64,000 bases of DNA from PALSA-1296 sp037143335. Its GTDB lineage: Bacteria; Bacteroidota; Ignavibacteria; Palsa-1295. Position 1 is the stretch's first letter. Each line of letters begins with the position of its first letter. A program made the translations under genes and the position numbers. The notes below the pieces were generated by a model that worked only from the letters and a program-made list of their open reading frames with translations, had not been told where the DNA came from and made no database searches. The stretch spans positions 47,579 through 111,578 of the forward strand of contig JBAWZA010000010.1 of NCBI GenBank assembly GCA_037143335.1, read 5' to 3'. This document shows positions 1 to 6,983 of this stretch, in pieces.

Positions 1-84
1 ACCGAAATCTCAGTTGATGGAGAAGAAGTTCTCATCATGAGAGAGTCGGATGTTTTTGCAATCGTAGGGAAAGGGAAGAAGTAG
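1..84 (+). CDS. groES: GroES co-chaperonin, C-terminal end only
   Basis: The first 27 codons are open from base 1 to a TAG stop. They encode the typical end of the 10-kDa co-chaperonin, including LIMRESDVFAIVG, which matches the final beta-strand of GroES. GroES caps the GroEL ring and encloses folding substrates in the cytoplasm. The start of the gene lies upstream of the window. groEL follows on the same strand after an unusually long gap of about 158 bases that holds an inverted repeat. The stop codon itself lies at the edge of the left repeat arm. Confidence 0.9.
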   Translation, partial: TEISVDGEEVLIMRESDVFAIVGKGKK

Positions 85-175
85 TCGTTAGTCGTTAGTC
101 TCTAGTCGTTAGCAGATTGTGGTTTTTAGCTTTGGCATTTTTCTGCTAAAGACTAACGACTAAAGTCTAACGACT
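83..175. repeat. Inverted heptad repeat between groES and groEL
   Basis: Left arm 83-115 and right arm 143-175 (33 bases each) are reverse complements at about 28 of 33 positions, with a 27-base loop (116-142). Each arm is a run of heptamers (AGTCGTT, with variants AGTCTCT and AGTCTTT) ending in AGCAG beside the loop. Transcribed from groES, it would form a long hairpin. There is no T-run after it, so it does not look like a standard terminator; an attenuator, an RNA-processing site or a dispersed repeat are all possible. Confidence 0.8.
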
Positions 176-242
176 TTCAGAAACTACTGACGCTCTGATA
201 AAAACAAAATTTACACAAAAAAAATTAACATAAGATAAGAAC

Positions 243-1886
243 ATGGCTGCTAAAATCATTACATTTGAATCCGATGCCAGAGCGAAGCTCAAGCGCGGAG
301 TGGATCAGCTTGCTGATGCCGTGAAGGTAACGCTCGGACCGAAAGGCCGCAACGTTGTCATTGACAAAAAATATGGCGCTCCGAATATCACCAAGGACGG
401 TGTGACGGTCGCTAAAGAGATCGAGCTTGAAGATCCGATCGAGAACATGGGCGCACAGATGGTGCGCGAAGTTGCTTCGAAAACATCCGATGTTGCCGGT
501 GACGGAACAACAACGGCTACGGTACTTGCTCAGGCAATCGTTCGCGAAGGACTTCGCAACGTAACTGCCGGTGCGAACCCGATGGATCTGAAGCGCGGAA
601 TTGACCTCGCCGTATCGAACGTCGTCGAGGAGTTGAAGAAGCTTTCGCGTCCGATTTCGGGCAAGAAGGAAATTGCGCAGGTCGGTTCGATCAGCGCAAA
701 TAACGATCACTCAATCGGCGAACTCATCGCTGAGGCAATGGAGAAGGTCGGCAAAGACGGAGTTATCACAGTCGAAGAAGCAAAAGGAATCGAGACCGAG
801 TTAACGGTTGTCGAAGGTATGCAATTCGATCGTGGATATCTCTCTCCATATTTCGTCACTGATCCGGATACGATGGAAGCAGTGCTCGAGAATCCGTACA
901 TTCTTATCCATGATAAGAAAATCTCGACGATGAAAGATTTGCTCCCGATTCTTGAGAAAGTTGCTCAAGGCGGAAGACAGATGCTTATCGTTGCGGAAGA
1001 TATCGAAGGCGAAGCGCTTGCAACATTGGTTGTAAACAAACTTCGTGGCACACTCAAGATCGCAGCCGTCAAGGCTCCGGGCTTCGGTGATCGCCGCAAA
1101 GCAATGCTCGAAGATATTGCAGTCTTAACAGGCGGAACGGTCATCTCGGAAGAGAAGGGCTTCAAGCTTGAGAACGCAACGCTTTCATATCTTGGTACTG
1201 CAAGCCGCGTGACCATTGATAAAGACAACACAACAGTTGTCGAAGGCGCTGGCACAAAGGATGATATCAAGAAGCGCATCAACGAGATCAAATCGCAGGT
1301 CGAAAAAACGACAAGCGATTACGATAAGGAGAAATTGCAGGAGCGCCTTGCCAAGCTCGCAGGCGGAGTTGCCGTCATCAAGATCGGCGCATCCACCGAG
1401 ATCGAGATGAAGGAAAAGAAAGCTCGCGTCGAGGATGCATTGCATGCAACGCGCGCTGCAGTCGAAGAGGGAATCGTACCAGGCGGTGGAGTTGCGCTTA
1501 TCCGCGCACTTGTCGGCTTGAACGATAAATTCTTGAAAGCACAAACGAATGATGATGTCCGCACAGGCGTCGAGATCGTTCGCCGCGCGCTCGAAGAGCC
1601 GCTTCGCCAGATCGTGCAGAATGCCGGACTCGAAGGTTCGGTAGTCGTGAACGAAGTGAAGAACGGCAAAGATAGCTACGGCTTCAACGCTGCGACGGAA
1701 GTCTATGAAGACTTGATGAAGTCCGGCGTTATTGATCCGACCAAGGTAACACGCTCGGCTCTGCAAAATGCAGCCAGCGTAGCCTCGCTCCTCCTGACGA
1801 CCGAAGCAACGATCGTCGAGAAGAAAGAACCAGCCCCACCAATGCCTCCAATGGGCGGCGGCGGCGGAATGGACGGAATGTACTAA
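243..1886 (+). CDS. groEL: GroEL chaperonin (Hsp60)
   Basis: This 547-residue protein forms the ATP-driven double-ring folding chamber that works with GroES. It is full length for the family and shows the ATP-binding GDGTTTATVL at residues 86-95 (Asp87 is the catalytic position) and VKAPGFGDRRK in the apical domain. The C-terminal tail ends GGGGGMDGMY, a shortened form of the usual GGM-repeat tail. The start is an ATG after an A-rich stretch with no Shine-Dalgarno, normal for Bacteroidota. No CIRCE operator is visible in the groES-groEL gap; any promoter control upstream of groES lies outside the window. A strong hairpin terminator follows. Confidence 0.98.
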   Translation: MAAKIITFESDARAKLKRGVDQLADAVKVTLGPKGRNVVIDKKYGAPNITKDGVTVAKEIELEDPIENMGAQMVREVASKTSDVAGDGTTTATVLAQAIVREGLRNVTAGANPMDLKRGIDLAVSNVVEELKKLSRPISGKKEIAQVGSISANNDHSIGELIAEAMEKVGKDGVITVEEAKGIETELTVVEGMQFDRGYLSPYFVTDPDTMEAVLENPYILIHDKKISTMKDLLPILEKVAQGGRQMLIVAEDIEGEALATLVVNKLRGTLKIAAVKAPGFGDRRKAMLEDIAVLTGGTVISEEKGFKLENATLSYLGTASRVTIDKDNTTVVEGAGTKDDIKKRINEIKSQVEKTTSDYDKEKLQERLAKLAGGVAVIKIGASTEIEMKEKKARVEDALHATRAAVEEGIVPGGGVALIRALVGLNDKFLKAQTNDDVRTGVEIVRRALEEPLRQIVQNAGLEGSVVVNEVKNGKDSYGFNAATEVYEDLMKSGVIDPTKVTRSALQNAASVASLLLTTEATIVEKKEPAPPMPPMGGGGGMDGMY

Positions 1887-1924
1887 GCTAACGAATAGAC
1901 GTTCAGAGATGTATTGACGCATAG

Positions 1925-1957
1925 AAAGCCGGCTCAAGGGAGCCGGCTTTTATTTGT
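1925..1957 (+). terminator. Rho-independent terminator of groEL
   Basis: A perfect 10-bp stem (AAAGCCGGCT at 1925-1934 and AGCCGGCTTT at 1941-1950) with a 6-base loop is followed by a T-rich tract. It lies about 40 bases after the groEL stop and closes the chaperonin operon. Confidence 0.9.
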
Positions 1958-1996
1958 CGTATTTTTGTAATAAATGATAAGTTAATAATCTTTCAT

Positions 1997-2551
1997 ATGA
2001 GAAAATATTTTTCCATTTTTCTATGTGTTTTATTTTCGAGTTGTGCAACGACGCGACTAAATTCAGTTCATACTGGAAATCATTCTACCTATATGAAAAT
2101 TCTCGTATTTGCTGATTATGAAGATATTGGACAACGCAAAAACTACGAACAGGCACTTTTAGAGGAATTGTCAGATAAAGGAGTTCAAATTTTTATGAGC
2201 ATTGATTATTTTCCCCCGTTAAAAGAATATACCGACCAAGAGAGAGAAGCAAATAAAATTAGCCTTGGCTATACAGCTGTTTTATTTCTTGAGCCAAAAG
2301 GAAGTAATACATCCACTCATTCGGAAGCTTACAGGAATTGGTTTGGTGGAGTTTCTGCTGATACTCATGAAAGCCTCGACGGCGTGTATACCATTGCCAC
2401 TCTTACTGACTTAACTTCAAAGGAACATGTCTATAAAGCTACAATCTATACTTCACTGGACAGCAGATATACACAGATGAACGAAGTTAGAAGCTCGATG
2501 GCAAAAAAAATTGCCGACGATATGTCTGATAACGGATTTTTCAATAAATAG
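1997..2551 (+). CDS. Putative lipoprotein of unknown function
   Basis: The 184-residue product begins with a lipoprotein signal: MRKY, a hydrophobic stretch, then FSSC with the likely lipidated Cys at residue 16. It should therefore sit in a cell-envelope membrane facing the periplasm or outside. The rest is a soluble domain (ILVFADYEDIG near the start, then an alternating strand/helix pattern) that I do not recognise. The gene is visibly more AT-rich than groEL and is followed after 5 bases by another unknown gene, so the two probably form a unit. A TATTTTTG -7-like box lies at 1960-1967, but no matching upstream box is seen. Confidence 0.75.
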   Translation: MRKYFSIFLCVLFSSCATTRLNSVHTGNHSTYMKILVFADYEDIGQRKNYEQALLEELSDKGVQIFMSIDYFPPLKEYTDQEREANKISLGYTAVLFLEPKGSNTSTHSEAYRNWFGGVSADTHESLDGVYTIATLTDLTSKEHVYKATIYTSLDSRYTQMNEVRSSMAKKIADDMSDNGFFNK

Positions 2552-2556
2552 CAAAC

Positions 2557-3069
2557 ATGTGTAGTATTGATTGGGCAGCCACAGGTGCTATGCTTGGAGG
2601 TATCGCGACTGCGATTTATGCGCTCTTCACTTTATTTCTTTGGCTAACTGCAAAAAAAGATTTAGATCAGACGAAAAAATTGCACCTCGCAGATTCAAGA
2701 CCTTGGCTTGAAGCACAACTTATAGCTGTAAAGTATAGAGGAGTTGATCCTCTGGATTATATGCAGTCTGGAGTACAAGTAATGGCCTATAATCATGGTA
2801 AAAGTCCTGCGAGAATTGTTTCATGGCAAGTTGGATGGTCCGATGACGGAATAAATAAATTTTGGTCACCCAGATCTAAGCAAACTGTTATCATGCCACA
2901 TTCTTCAATGGATGAAGTTTTTCCAGTTACTGAGATTCGGGCAAATGAAAGGCGTTTGTATATAGTTAACCTCACTTACCATTCAGGGGCAAGCGAGAAT
3001 TATGTAACAACTGTAGAATACATTTATCACCTCCGAACATGGGAGCAAGGTGCTGTTATATACACATAG
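2557..3069 (+). CDS. Single-pass membrane protein of unknown function
   Basis: This 170-residue protein has one N-terminal membrane helix at about residues 11-31 (IATAIYALFTLFLWLTA), a short charged KKDLDQTKK linker, and then a beta-rich soluble domain starting near RPWLEAQL. Small bacterial proteins of this layout are common and mostly unnamed; I cannot assign a function. It starts 5 bases after the preceding lipoprotein gene and shares its AT-rich composition. Downstream comes a gene-free stretch of about 290 bases that holds a palindrome cluster. A role as an accessory or transferred cassette is inference only. Confidence 0.7.
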   Translation: MCSIDWAATGAMLGGIATAIYALFTLFLWLTAKKDLDQTKKLHLADSRPWLEAQLIAVKYRGVDPLDYMQSGVQVMAYNHGKSPARIVSWQVGWSDDGINKFWSPRSKQTVIMPHSSMDEVFPVTEIRANERRLYIVNLTYHSGASENYVTTVEYIYHLRTWEQGAVIYT

Positions 3070-3177
3070 TTTAGAACAATTTTCATACCCTTTTCTCCAT
3101 TCTCAATTTTCTATTCTCACTTCCGCCACCAACGCGCGGCGCGGGCATCGGCGGGCAAGGGAGCGGCAATTATCAAA

Positions 3178-3294
3178 CCCGCCCACGGTTGAAACCGTGG
3201 GCTAATATGTTTTCATCGGTTTCACCGATTCGGGGAATAAGAGTCGCCTTTGGCGACGGCAACAGATTAGCCCACCAATTCATTGGTGGGCGGG
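3178..3294. repeat. Cluster of four nested palindromes
   Basis: Four hairpins sit in tandem: GCCCACGGTT/AACCGTGGGC (3181-3202), ATCGGT/ACCGAT (3215-3229), GTCGCC/GGCGAC (3243-3257) and GCCCACCAAT/ATTGGTGGGC (3270-3291). The outer pair are also complementary to each other: CCCGCCCA (3178-3185) with TGGGCGGG (3287-3294), and GGGCTAAT (3199-3206) with ATTAGCCC (3266-3273). The whole can fold as a cruciform with inner stem-loops. It resembles REP/BIME-type dispersed palindromes mobilised by RAYT transposases, though no such transposase is in the window. The rest of the 3070-3356 gap is a GC-rich patch (about 3122-3167) with no visible gene. Confidence 0.8.
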
Positions 3295-3356
3295 ATTCGG
3301 GAATTGAATACACCCTTCAAATGTAGTTGAACCTCAATTAGCAATAAAATTTTTAC

Positions 3357-4175
3357 ATGGCAGAAACGACAGGAACAGAATATATTTTACGTATCAATCA
3401 AACAGAGCTTGAGCGACTCGGTTTTCAGCATGGAGTGTGGAAGGATGTGTCGGATGCATTTTTTGACAGACTCAAGATCGCTGAAGGCTGGGATTGCCTT
3501 GATGTCGGCGCAGGTCCAGGATTTGTGTCGATGGATTTACGAGATAGGGTCGGGGATTCAGGCTCCGTAACCGCTCTCGAACCAGCGCAAATGTATCTTG
3601 ATTATCTGAGCAAACAAGCGGAAAGGCGTGGGTGGAAGAATATCACTTGCATTCAAGGTGATGCCGAAACAGCTCTACTTCCGAAGGAGAAATATGATAT
3701 TATCTATGTTCGATGGGTTCTCTGCTTCGTGCCTGATCCCGAAAAATTCATCGCGAATTTGCTTCCTGCACTCAAGGTCGGTGGAATTATTGCGATTCAA
3801 GATTATTTGTATTCAGGTTTAGGCCTATATCCGAAGGGCGGTGCATTCGATAATGCACTTGAGACCGTTATCAAGCATTGGAAAATAAATGGCGGCGATG
3901 CTTTTATCGCTGGGAGAATCCCAGGTATTTTTCGGAAACTTGGTGTTGAGCTTATTGATTACTCACCGCATGTGAAGACAAGCGGTCCAGATGGCGATGT
4001 AATCGAGTGGGCAGATAAATACTTTACAAAACATCTGCCAATCATGGCGGCTGACGGTGCGACCACAATCGAGATGGCAGATGCGATGGTTGCCGATTGG
4101 AATGCTCACCGCAAAAATCCAGATACAATATTTTGCTCGCCGATCTTGGTGGATGTTGCTGGAAGAAAGATTTAG
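3357..4175 (+). CDS. Class I SAM-dependent methyltransferase
   Basis: The 272-residue protein has a Rossmann methyltransferase core. Motif I is LDVGAGPGFVSMDL (about residue 45-58), the acidic end of strand 2 is ALEPAQMYLD, and post-motif GDAETALLPKEKYDIIYVRWVLCFV supplies motifs II-III (split here as GDAETALL and YDIIYVRWVLCF). Layout and length fit the Methyltransf_11/25 group of small-molecule methylases. The substrate cannot be told from sequence. It stands alone between two repeat clusters, converging on miaB. Start choice: ATG at the head of the frame, preceded by an AT-rich leader. Confidence 0.85.
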   Translation: MAETTGTEYILRINQTELERLGFQHGVWKDVSDAFFDRLKIAEGWDCLDVGAGPGFVSMDLRDRVGDSGSVTALEPAQMYLDYLSKQAERRGWKNITCIQGDAETALLPKEKYDIIYVRWVLCFVPDPEKFIANLLPALKVGGIIAIQDYLYSGLGLYPKGGAFDNALETVIKHWKINGGDAFIAGRIPGIFRKLGVELIDYSPHVKTSGPDGDVIEWADKYFTKHLPIMAADGATTIEMADAMVADWNAHRKNPDTIFCSPILVDVAGRKI

Positions 4176-4198
4176 TTATGAATTGGATATTGGTAAAT

Positions 4199-4304
4199 CT
4201 CCGTGCCACTCCGTGAGGTACTCCGTGTTCCTCCGTGGTTCATAATAAAGTATCGAGGAATTAACCACGGAGGGGCACGGAGTTCGTCACGGAGGAACGC
4301 GGAG
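4199..4304. repeat. Inverted repeat built of CTCCGTG/CACGGAG units
   Basis: The left arm (4199-4240) contains four CTCCGTG-type units and the right arm (4263-4304) the complementary CACGGAG-type units; the innermost parts (ACTCCGTG and CTCCGTGGTT) match almost exactly. The spacer is about 22 bases. It fills the gap between the convergent methyltransferase and miaB genes and ends one base before the miaB stop codon. A third, direct copy of the right arm occurs at 5862-5901 on the other side of miaB. It could act as a bidirectional terminator but lacks T-runs. Confidence 0.8.
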
Positions 4305-5762
4305 TTAGAGTATTGGCAGCATCGCAGCAGGCTGCTCGACTCCTGCATGTTCGTGTTCACTCACTGATGAGATGACGAGTGGTGTCAGGTCATAAATCAC
4401 CTCGCCGCGATCTTGAGAAGTTTGCAGGGTAATTTTTGATTCTTTCACATCAGTTAATTCTCCGAATAACGTTGAGGAAGTTGATCGCAGAATTTTTACC
4501 TTGCGATACTCGCCGACTTCTGCATCTATTCTTGGGAATACTACTTTCTTGTTTGAATCAGTTCTTCCGCGCCAATCATTTTCACTTCGCTTCGAACGGC
4601 CTTCAACAAGAACGGTATGCTCAGTTCCGATTTCAGTAAGATTTTTTTGTGCAGCGATTCTATATTGAATATCAATCATCTGAGTCAATCTCCTCGACTT
4701 CTCTACATCTGGTACATCGTCAGGGAGTGTGTCGAATGCTTTTGTATTTGGTCTTGGCGAGTAGTTGTACATATAAGCACCTTCATACTCAACCTCTTTG
4801 ATAACTTCGAGAGTCTGAAGGTGATCCTCGAGCGTTTCGGTGCAAAAACCTACAATAAAATCTGTTGTTAGTGCGGCTTGTGGCATTGATTTCTTAATCA
4901 TCTCGATGATACCCATATAATGTTTTCGGGTATAAGTGCGATTCATCAATTTCAGAATTCGATCTGAACCAGATTGCAACGGAAGATGAATAGATTTGCA
5001 GATGTTATCATGCGATGCCATCGTATCGGTCAACTTCTGATCGAAGTCCTGAGGATGGCTTGTCGTATATCTAATGCGAACACTCGGGACTGCTTTTGCG
5101 CATTCTCCTAGTAGATCAGAAAAATCTTTTCCTTCATCCGAAAACGAATTTACGTTTTGACCGAGTAACGTAATTTCCTTGAATCCCTGTTGCTCAAGTT
5201 GTTTGCATTCATCTACGACGGAAAGCAATGTTCTTGATCGTTCTCTTCCGCGTGTGAATGGGACTACACAGAACGTACAAAATTTATCGCATCCGCGCAT
5301 AACGGAAATATAAGCCGTGATTCCCTCGGCACGGAAGGGGAGTATGTCATCGTAAGTTTCGGTGCGCGAAAGTTTGATTGCAATGCCACTTGTACCTGTA
5401 TGGAGCGTAGCATCAACGAGCGCAGGAAGCTTGCGATACTCATCGGGTCCCACAATGAGATCCATGACGTTGTCCTTCGTTTGTAAAAGGTCTTTCCGTA
5501 AATGCTCAGCCATGCAACCCAGCAACCCCATCACCATTTTTGGTTTACGTCGTTTCTGCCCTTTCCAATGCTGAAGGCGCTTGCGTACTTTGTCCTCCGC
5601 ATTTTCGCGGATGGCACATGTATTCATAAATGCAAGGTCTGCCTCCTCAAAATTCATGGTCGGTGTGTAGCCAGACTTTCCCATTACGGCGAGTACAACC
5701 TCGGTATCTGCCACATTCATCTGGCAGCCATACGTCTCAATGTAGATTTTTTTCGTTGTCAT
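4305..5762 (-). CDS. miaB: tRNA-2-methylthio-N6-dimethylallyladenosine synthase
   Basis: A radical-SAM methylthiotransferase that adds a methylthio group to i6A37 of tRNAs reading UNN codons. It has the UPF0004 domain with three auxiliary-cluster cysteines (Cys13 in ETYGCQMN, Cys49 in MNTCAIRENAE, Cys83 in LLGCMAEH). The radical-SAM triad is in RGCDKFCTFCVVPF (Cys158, Cys162, Cys165), and a C-terminal TRAM-like domain precedes a short unconserved tail. At 485 residues it is full length. CAIRENAE and the TRAM domain favour MiaB over RimO or MtaB. It stands alone, flanked by members of one repeat family. Confidence 0.96.
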   Translation of the reverse strand: MTTKKIYIETYGCQMNVADTEVVLAVMGKSGYTPTMNFEEADLAFMNTCAIRENAEDKVRKRLQHWKGQKRRKPKMVMGLLGCMAEHLRKDLLQTKDNVMDLIVGPDEYRKLPALVDATLHTGTSGIAIKLSRTETYDDILPFRAEGITAYISVMRGCDKFCTFCVVPFTRGRERSRTLLSVVDECKQLEQQGFKEITLLGQNVNSFSDEGKDFSDLLGECAKAVPSVRIRYTTSHPQDFDQKLTDTMASHDNICKSIHLPLQSGSDRILKLMNRTYTRKHYMGIIEMIKKSMPQAALTTDFIVGFCTETLEDHLQTLEVIKEVEYEGAYMYNYSPRPNTKAFDTLPDDVPDVEKSRRLTQMIDIQYRIAAQKNLTEIGTEHTVLVEGRSKRSENDWRGRTDSNKKVVFPRIDAEVGEYRKVKILRSTSSTLFGELTDVKESKITLQTSQDRGEVIYDLTPLVISSVSEHEHAGVEQPAAMLPIL

Positions 5763-5861
5763 TTGCTAAATCCTATAACTTTGCAGGCTTGATTCGCGTT
5801 CAATATCATCAATAATACCTTATGGGTACTTTATACTCTGTCCCGTGGGTCGGGGATGTTT

Positions 5862-5901
5862 ACCACGGAGTAACACAGAGGTTTTCACGGAGGAACAGGA
5901 G
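5862..5901 (+). repeat. Single copy of the CACGGAG-type repeat before a secreted-protein gene
   Basis: ACCACGGAGTAACACAGAGG followed by TTTTCACGGAGGAACAGGAG closely matches the right arm at 4263-4304, in the same orientation. The AGGAG at its end lies six bases before the ATG at 5908 and could serve as that gene's Shine-Dalgarno site. The two copies bracket miaB. Confidence 0.7.
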
Positions 5902-5907
5902 ATGGTT

Positions 5908-6969
5908 ATGAAGAGAATATTTTTAGTACTTGTTATAGCAATTCTCAGCGCAAACACGGTACACGCACAATACTGGTGCGTGTGGAAACATACGAATGGT
6001 ATAGTCTTGGGGCTATCATCGGATGAAAAGTGGGCGTTTTTCTTGCAAAAGAATGATGCTGGAGTCCAGAATATATACAAGGTTGAACTCAAAACCAACT
6101 TTGTCACGCCGGTTACGAATTTTACCGAAAGACCTGTCATAAGTGGGATAGTCATTTTCGGAAAGCCAGCAATTATTTACTTGCGTGCAGCCTCGAATAC
6201 TGGTTCAGATGTTCATGTCTATCGTGTTGACGTCCTCGGGACTGACCCCCCAATTGATATTACTCCGAAGGATGAAATCTCAAGCAAAAAAATTCTTGGT
6301 TTGGCATACAACGGTCGTTATGTCTATTACACATCCGACAAAGGACCTGGCACGAAGAAAGATACTTGGCGATATGATTGCCAACAATACATTCTCGAGC
6401 TTGCATTCACTAATGATAAAGATTACGAAACGCTCTGTTGGAGTCGCGATCAAACGCATCTTCTCCTTCGCGATCCAAATACACGTGAGATATTTAGTCA
6501 TGATATCGAGACAACGGATAATGTGCAGGTTCAAATACCAATTGATGCCACAAAGATCCAGACAGCATTTTATGGGCCGATGAACACGACAATGCTGATG
6601 CTAACCAATGGCTCCGTGATTACGGCGAAGATGAGTTCTCCGACGGCAGTTGATCCAATCGATAACATCGAGGCTGCATCGAAATTCAAGGATGTTACCG
6701 GAGTAGAGCTTTCGCTCAATGGAAAATATACTCATCTGGTGTTTGCTGATCCGAAGAATTTTCACGAAAAGATTATCGAAACGGCTTCAGGGGTTGAGCT
6801 GGCATTAAATCCAGACCCAAACCCAGTTGATCTTGTCATAGGCCCGAAGGAATCATCGGTTCTGTACATGGGGAGTAGTAAGGAATTACGAAAAGGCATT
6901 GCAAATAATAGTTTATATCTCTACGATTTCGTAAAGAAGACCACCAAAGAACTCACTCTGATTAAATAA
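5908..6969 (+). CDS. Secreted protein, probable beta-propeller, function unknown
   Basis: I start it at the ATG at 5908 (353 residues) because that gives a clean signal peptide: MKRIF, a hydrophobic core, then the cleavage site VHA-QYW. A frame-open ATG at 5845 would translate the repeat element into PRSNTEVFTEEQE and bury the signal. The mature part has recurring strand patterns with SSDEKWAFFL, YNGRYVYYTSDKG and LNGKYTHLVF, resembling TolB/WD40-like propeller blades. It lacks a T9SS tail. Its ribosome site is probably supplied by the adjacent repeat. murA starts 14 bases downstream, so they may be cotranscribed, with no functional link implied. Confidence 0.75.
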   Translation: MKRIFLVLVIAILSANTVHAQYWCVWKHTNGIVLGLSSDEKWAFFLQKNDAGVQNIYKVELKTNFVTPVTNFTERPVISGIVIFGKPAIIYLRAASNTGSDVHVYRVDVLGTDPPIDITPKDEISSKKILGLAYNGRYVYYTSDKGPGTKKDTWRYDCQQYILELAFTNDKDYETLCWSRDQTHLLLRDPNTREIFSHDIETTDNVQVQIPIDATKIQTAFYGPMNTTMLMLTNGSVITAKMSSPTAVDPIDNIEAASKFKDVTGVELSLNGKYTHLVFADPKNFHEKIIETASGVELALNPDPNPVDLVIGPKESSVLYMGSSKELRKGIANNSLYLYDFVKKTTKELTLIK

Positions 6970-6983
6970 AACATAATTCTTAC

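Noticed and set aside
1..242. CIRCE heat-shock operator near groEL
   Set aside because: The TTAGCACTC-N9-GAGTGCTAA pattern is not present; the inverted repeat here is of a different sequence and length.
1185..1937. Long open frame on the minus strand opposite groEL (250 codons)
   Set aside because: It lies fully antisense to a highly conserved gene, has no recognisable domain, and arises from codon bias of groEL.
5845..5907. Upstream start for the secreted protein at 5845
   Set aside because: The added residues are the translated repeat element and would place the signal peptide inside the protein.
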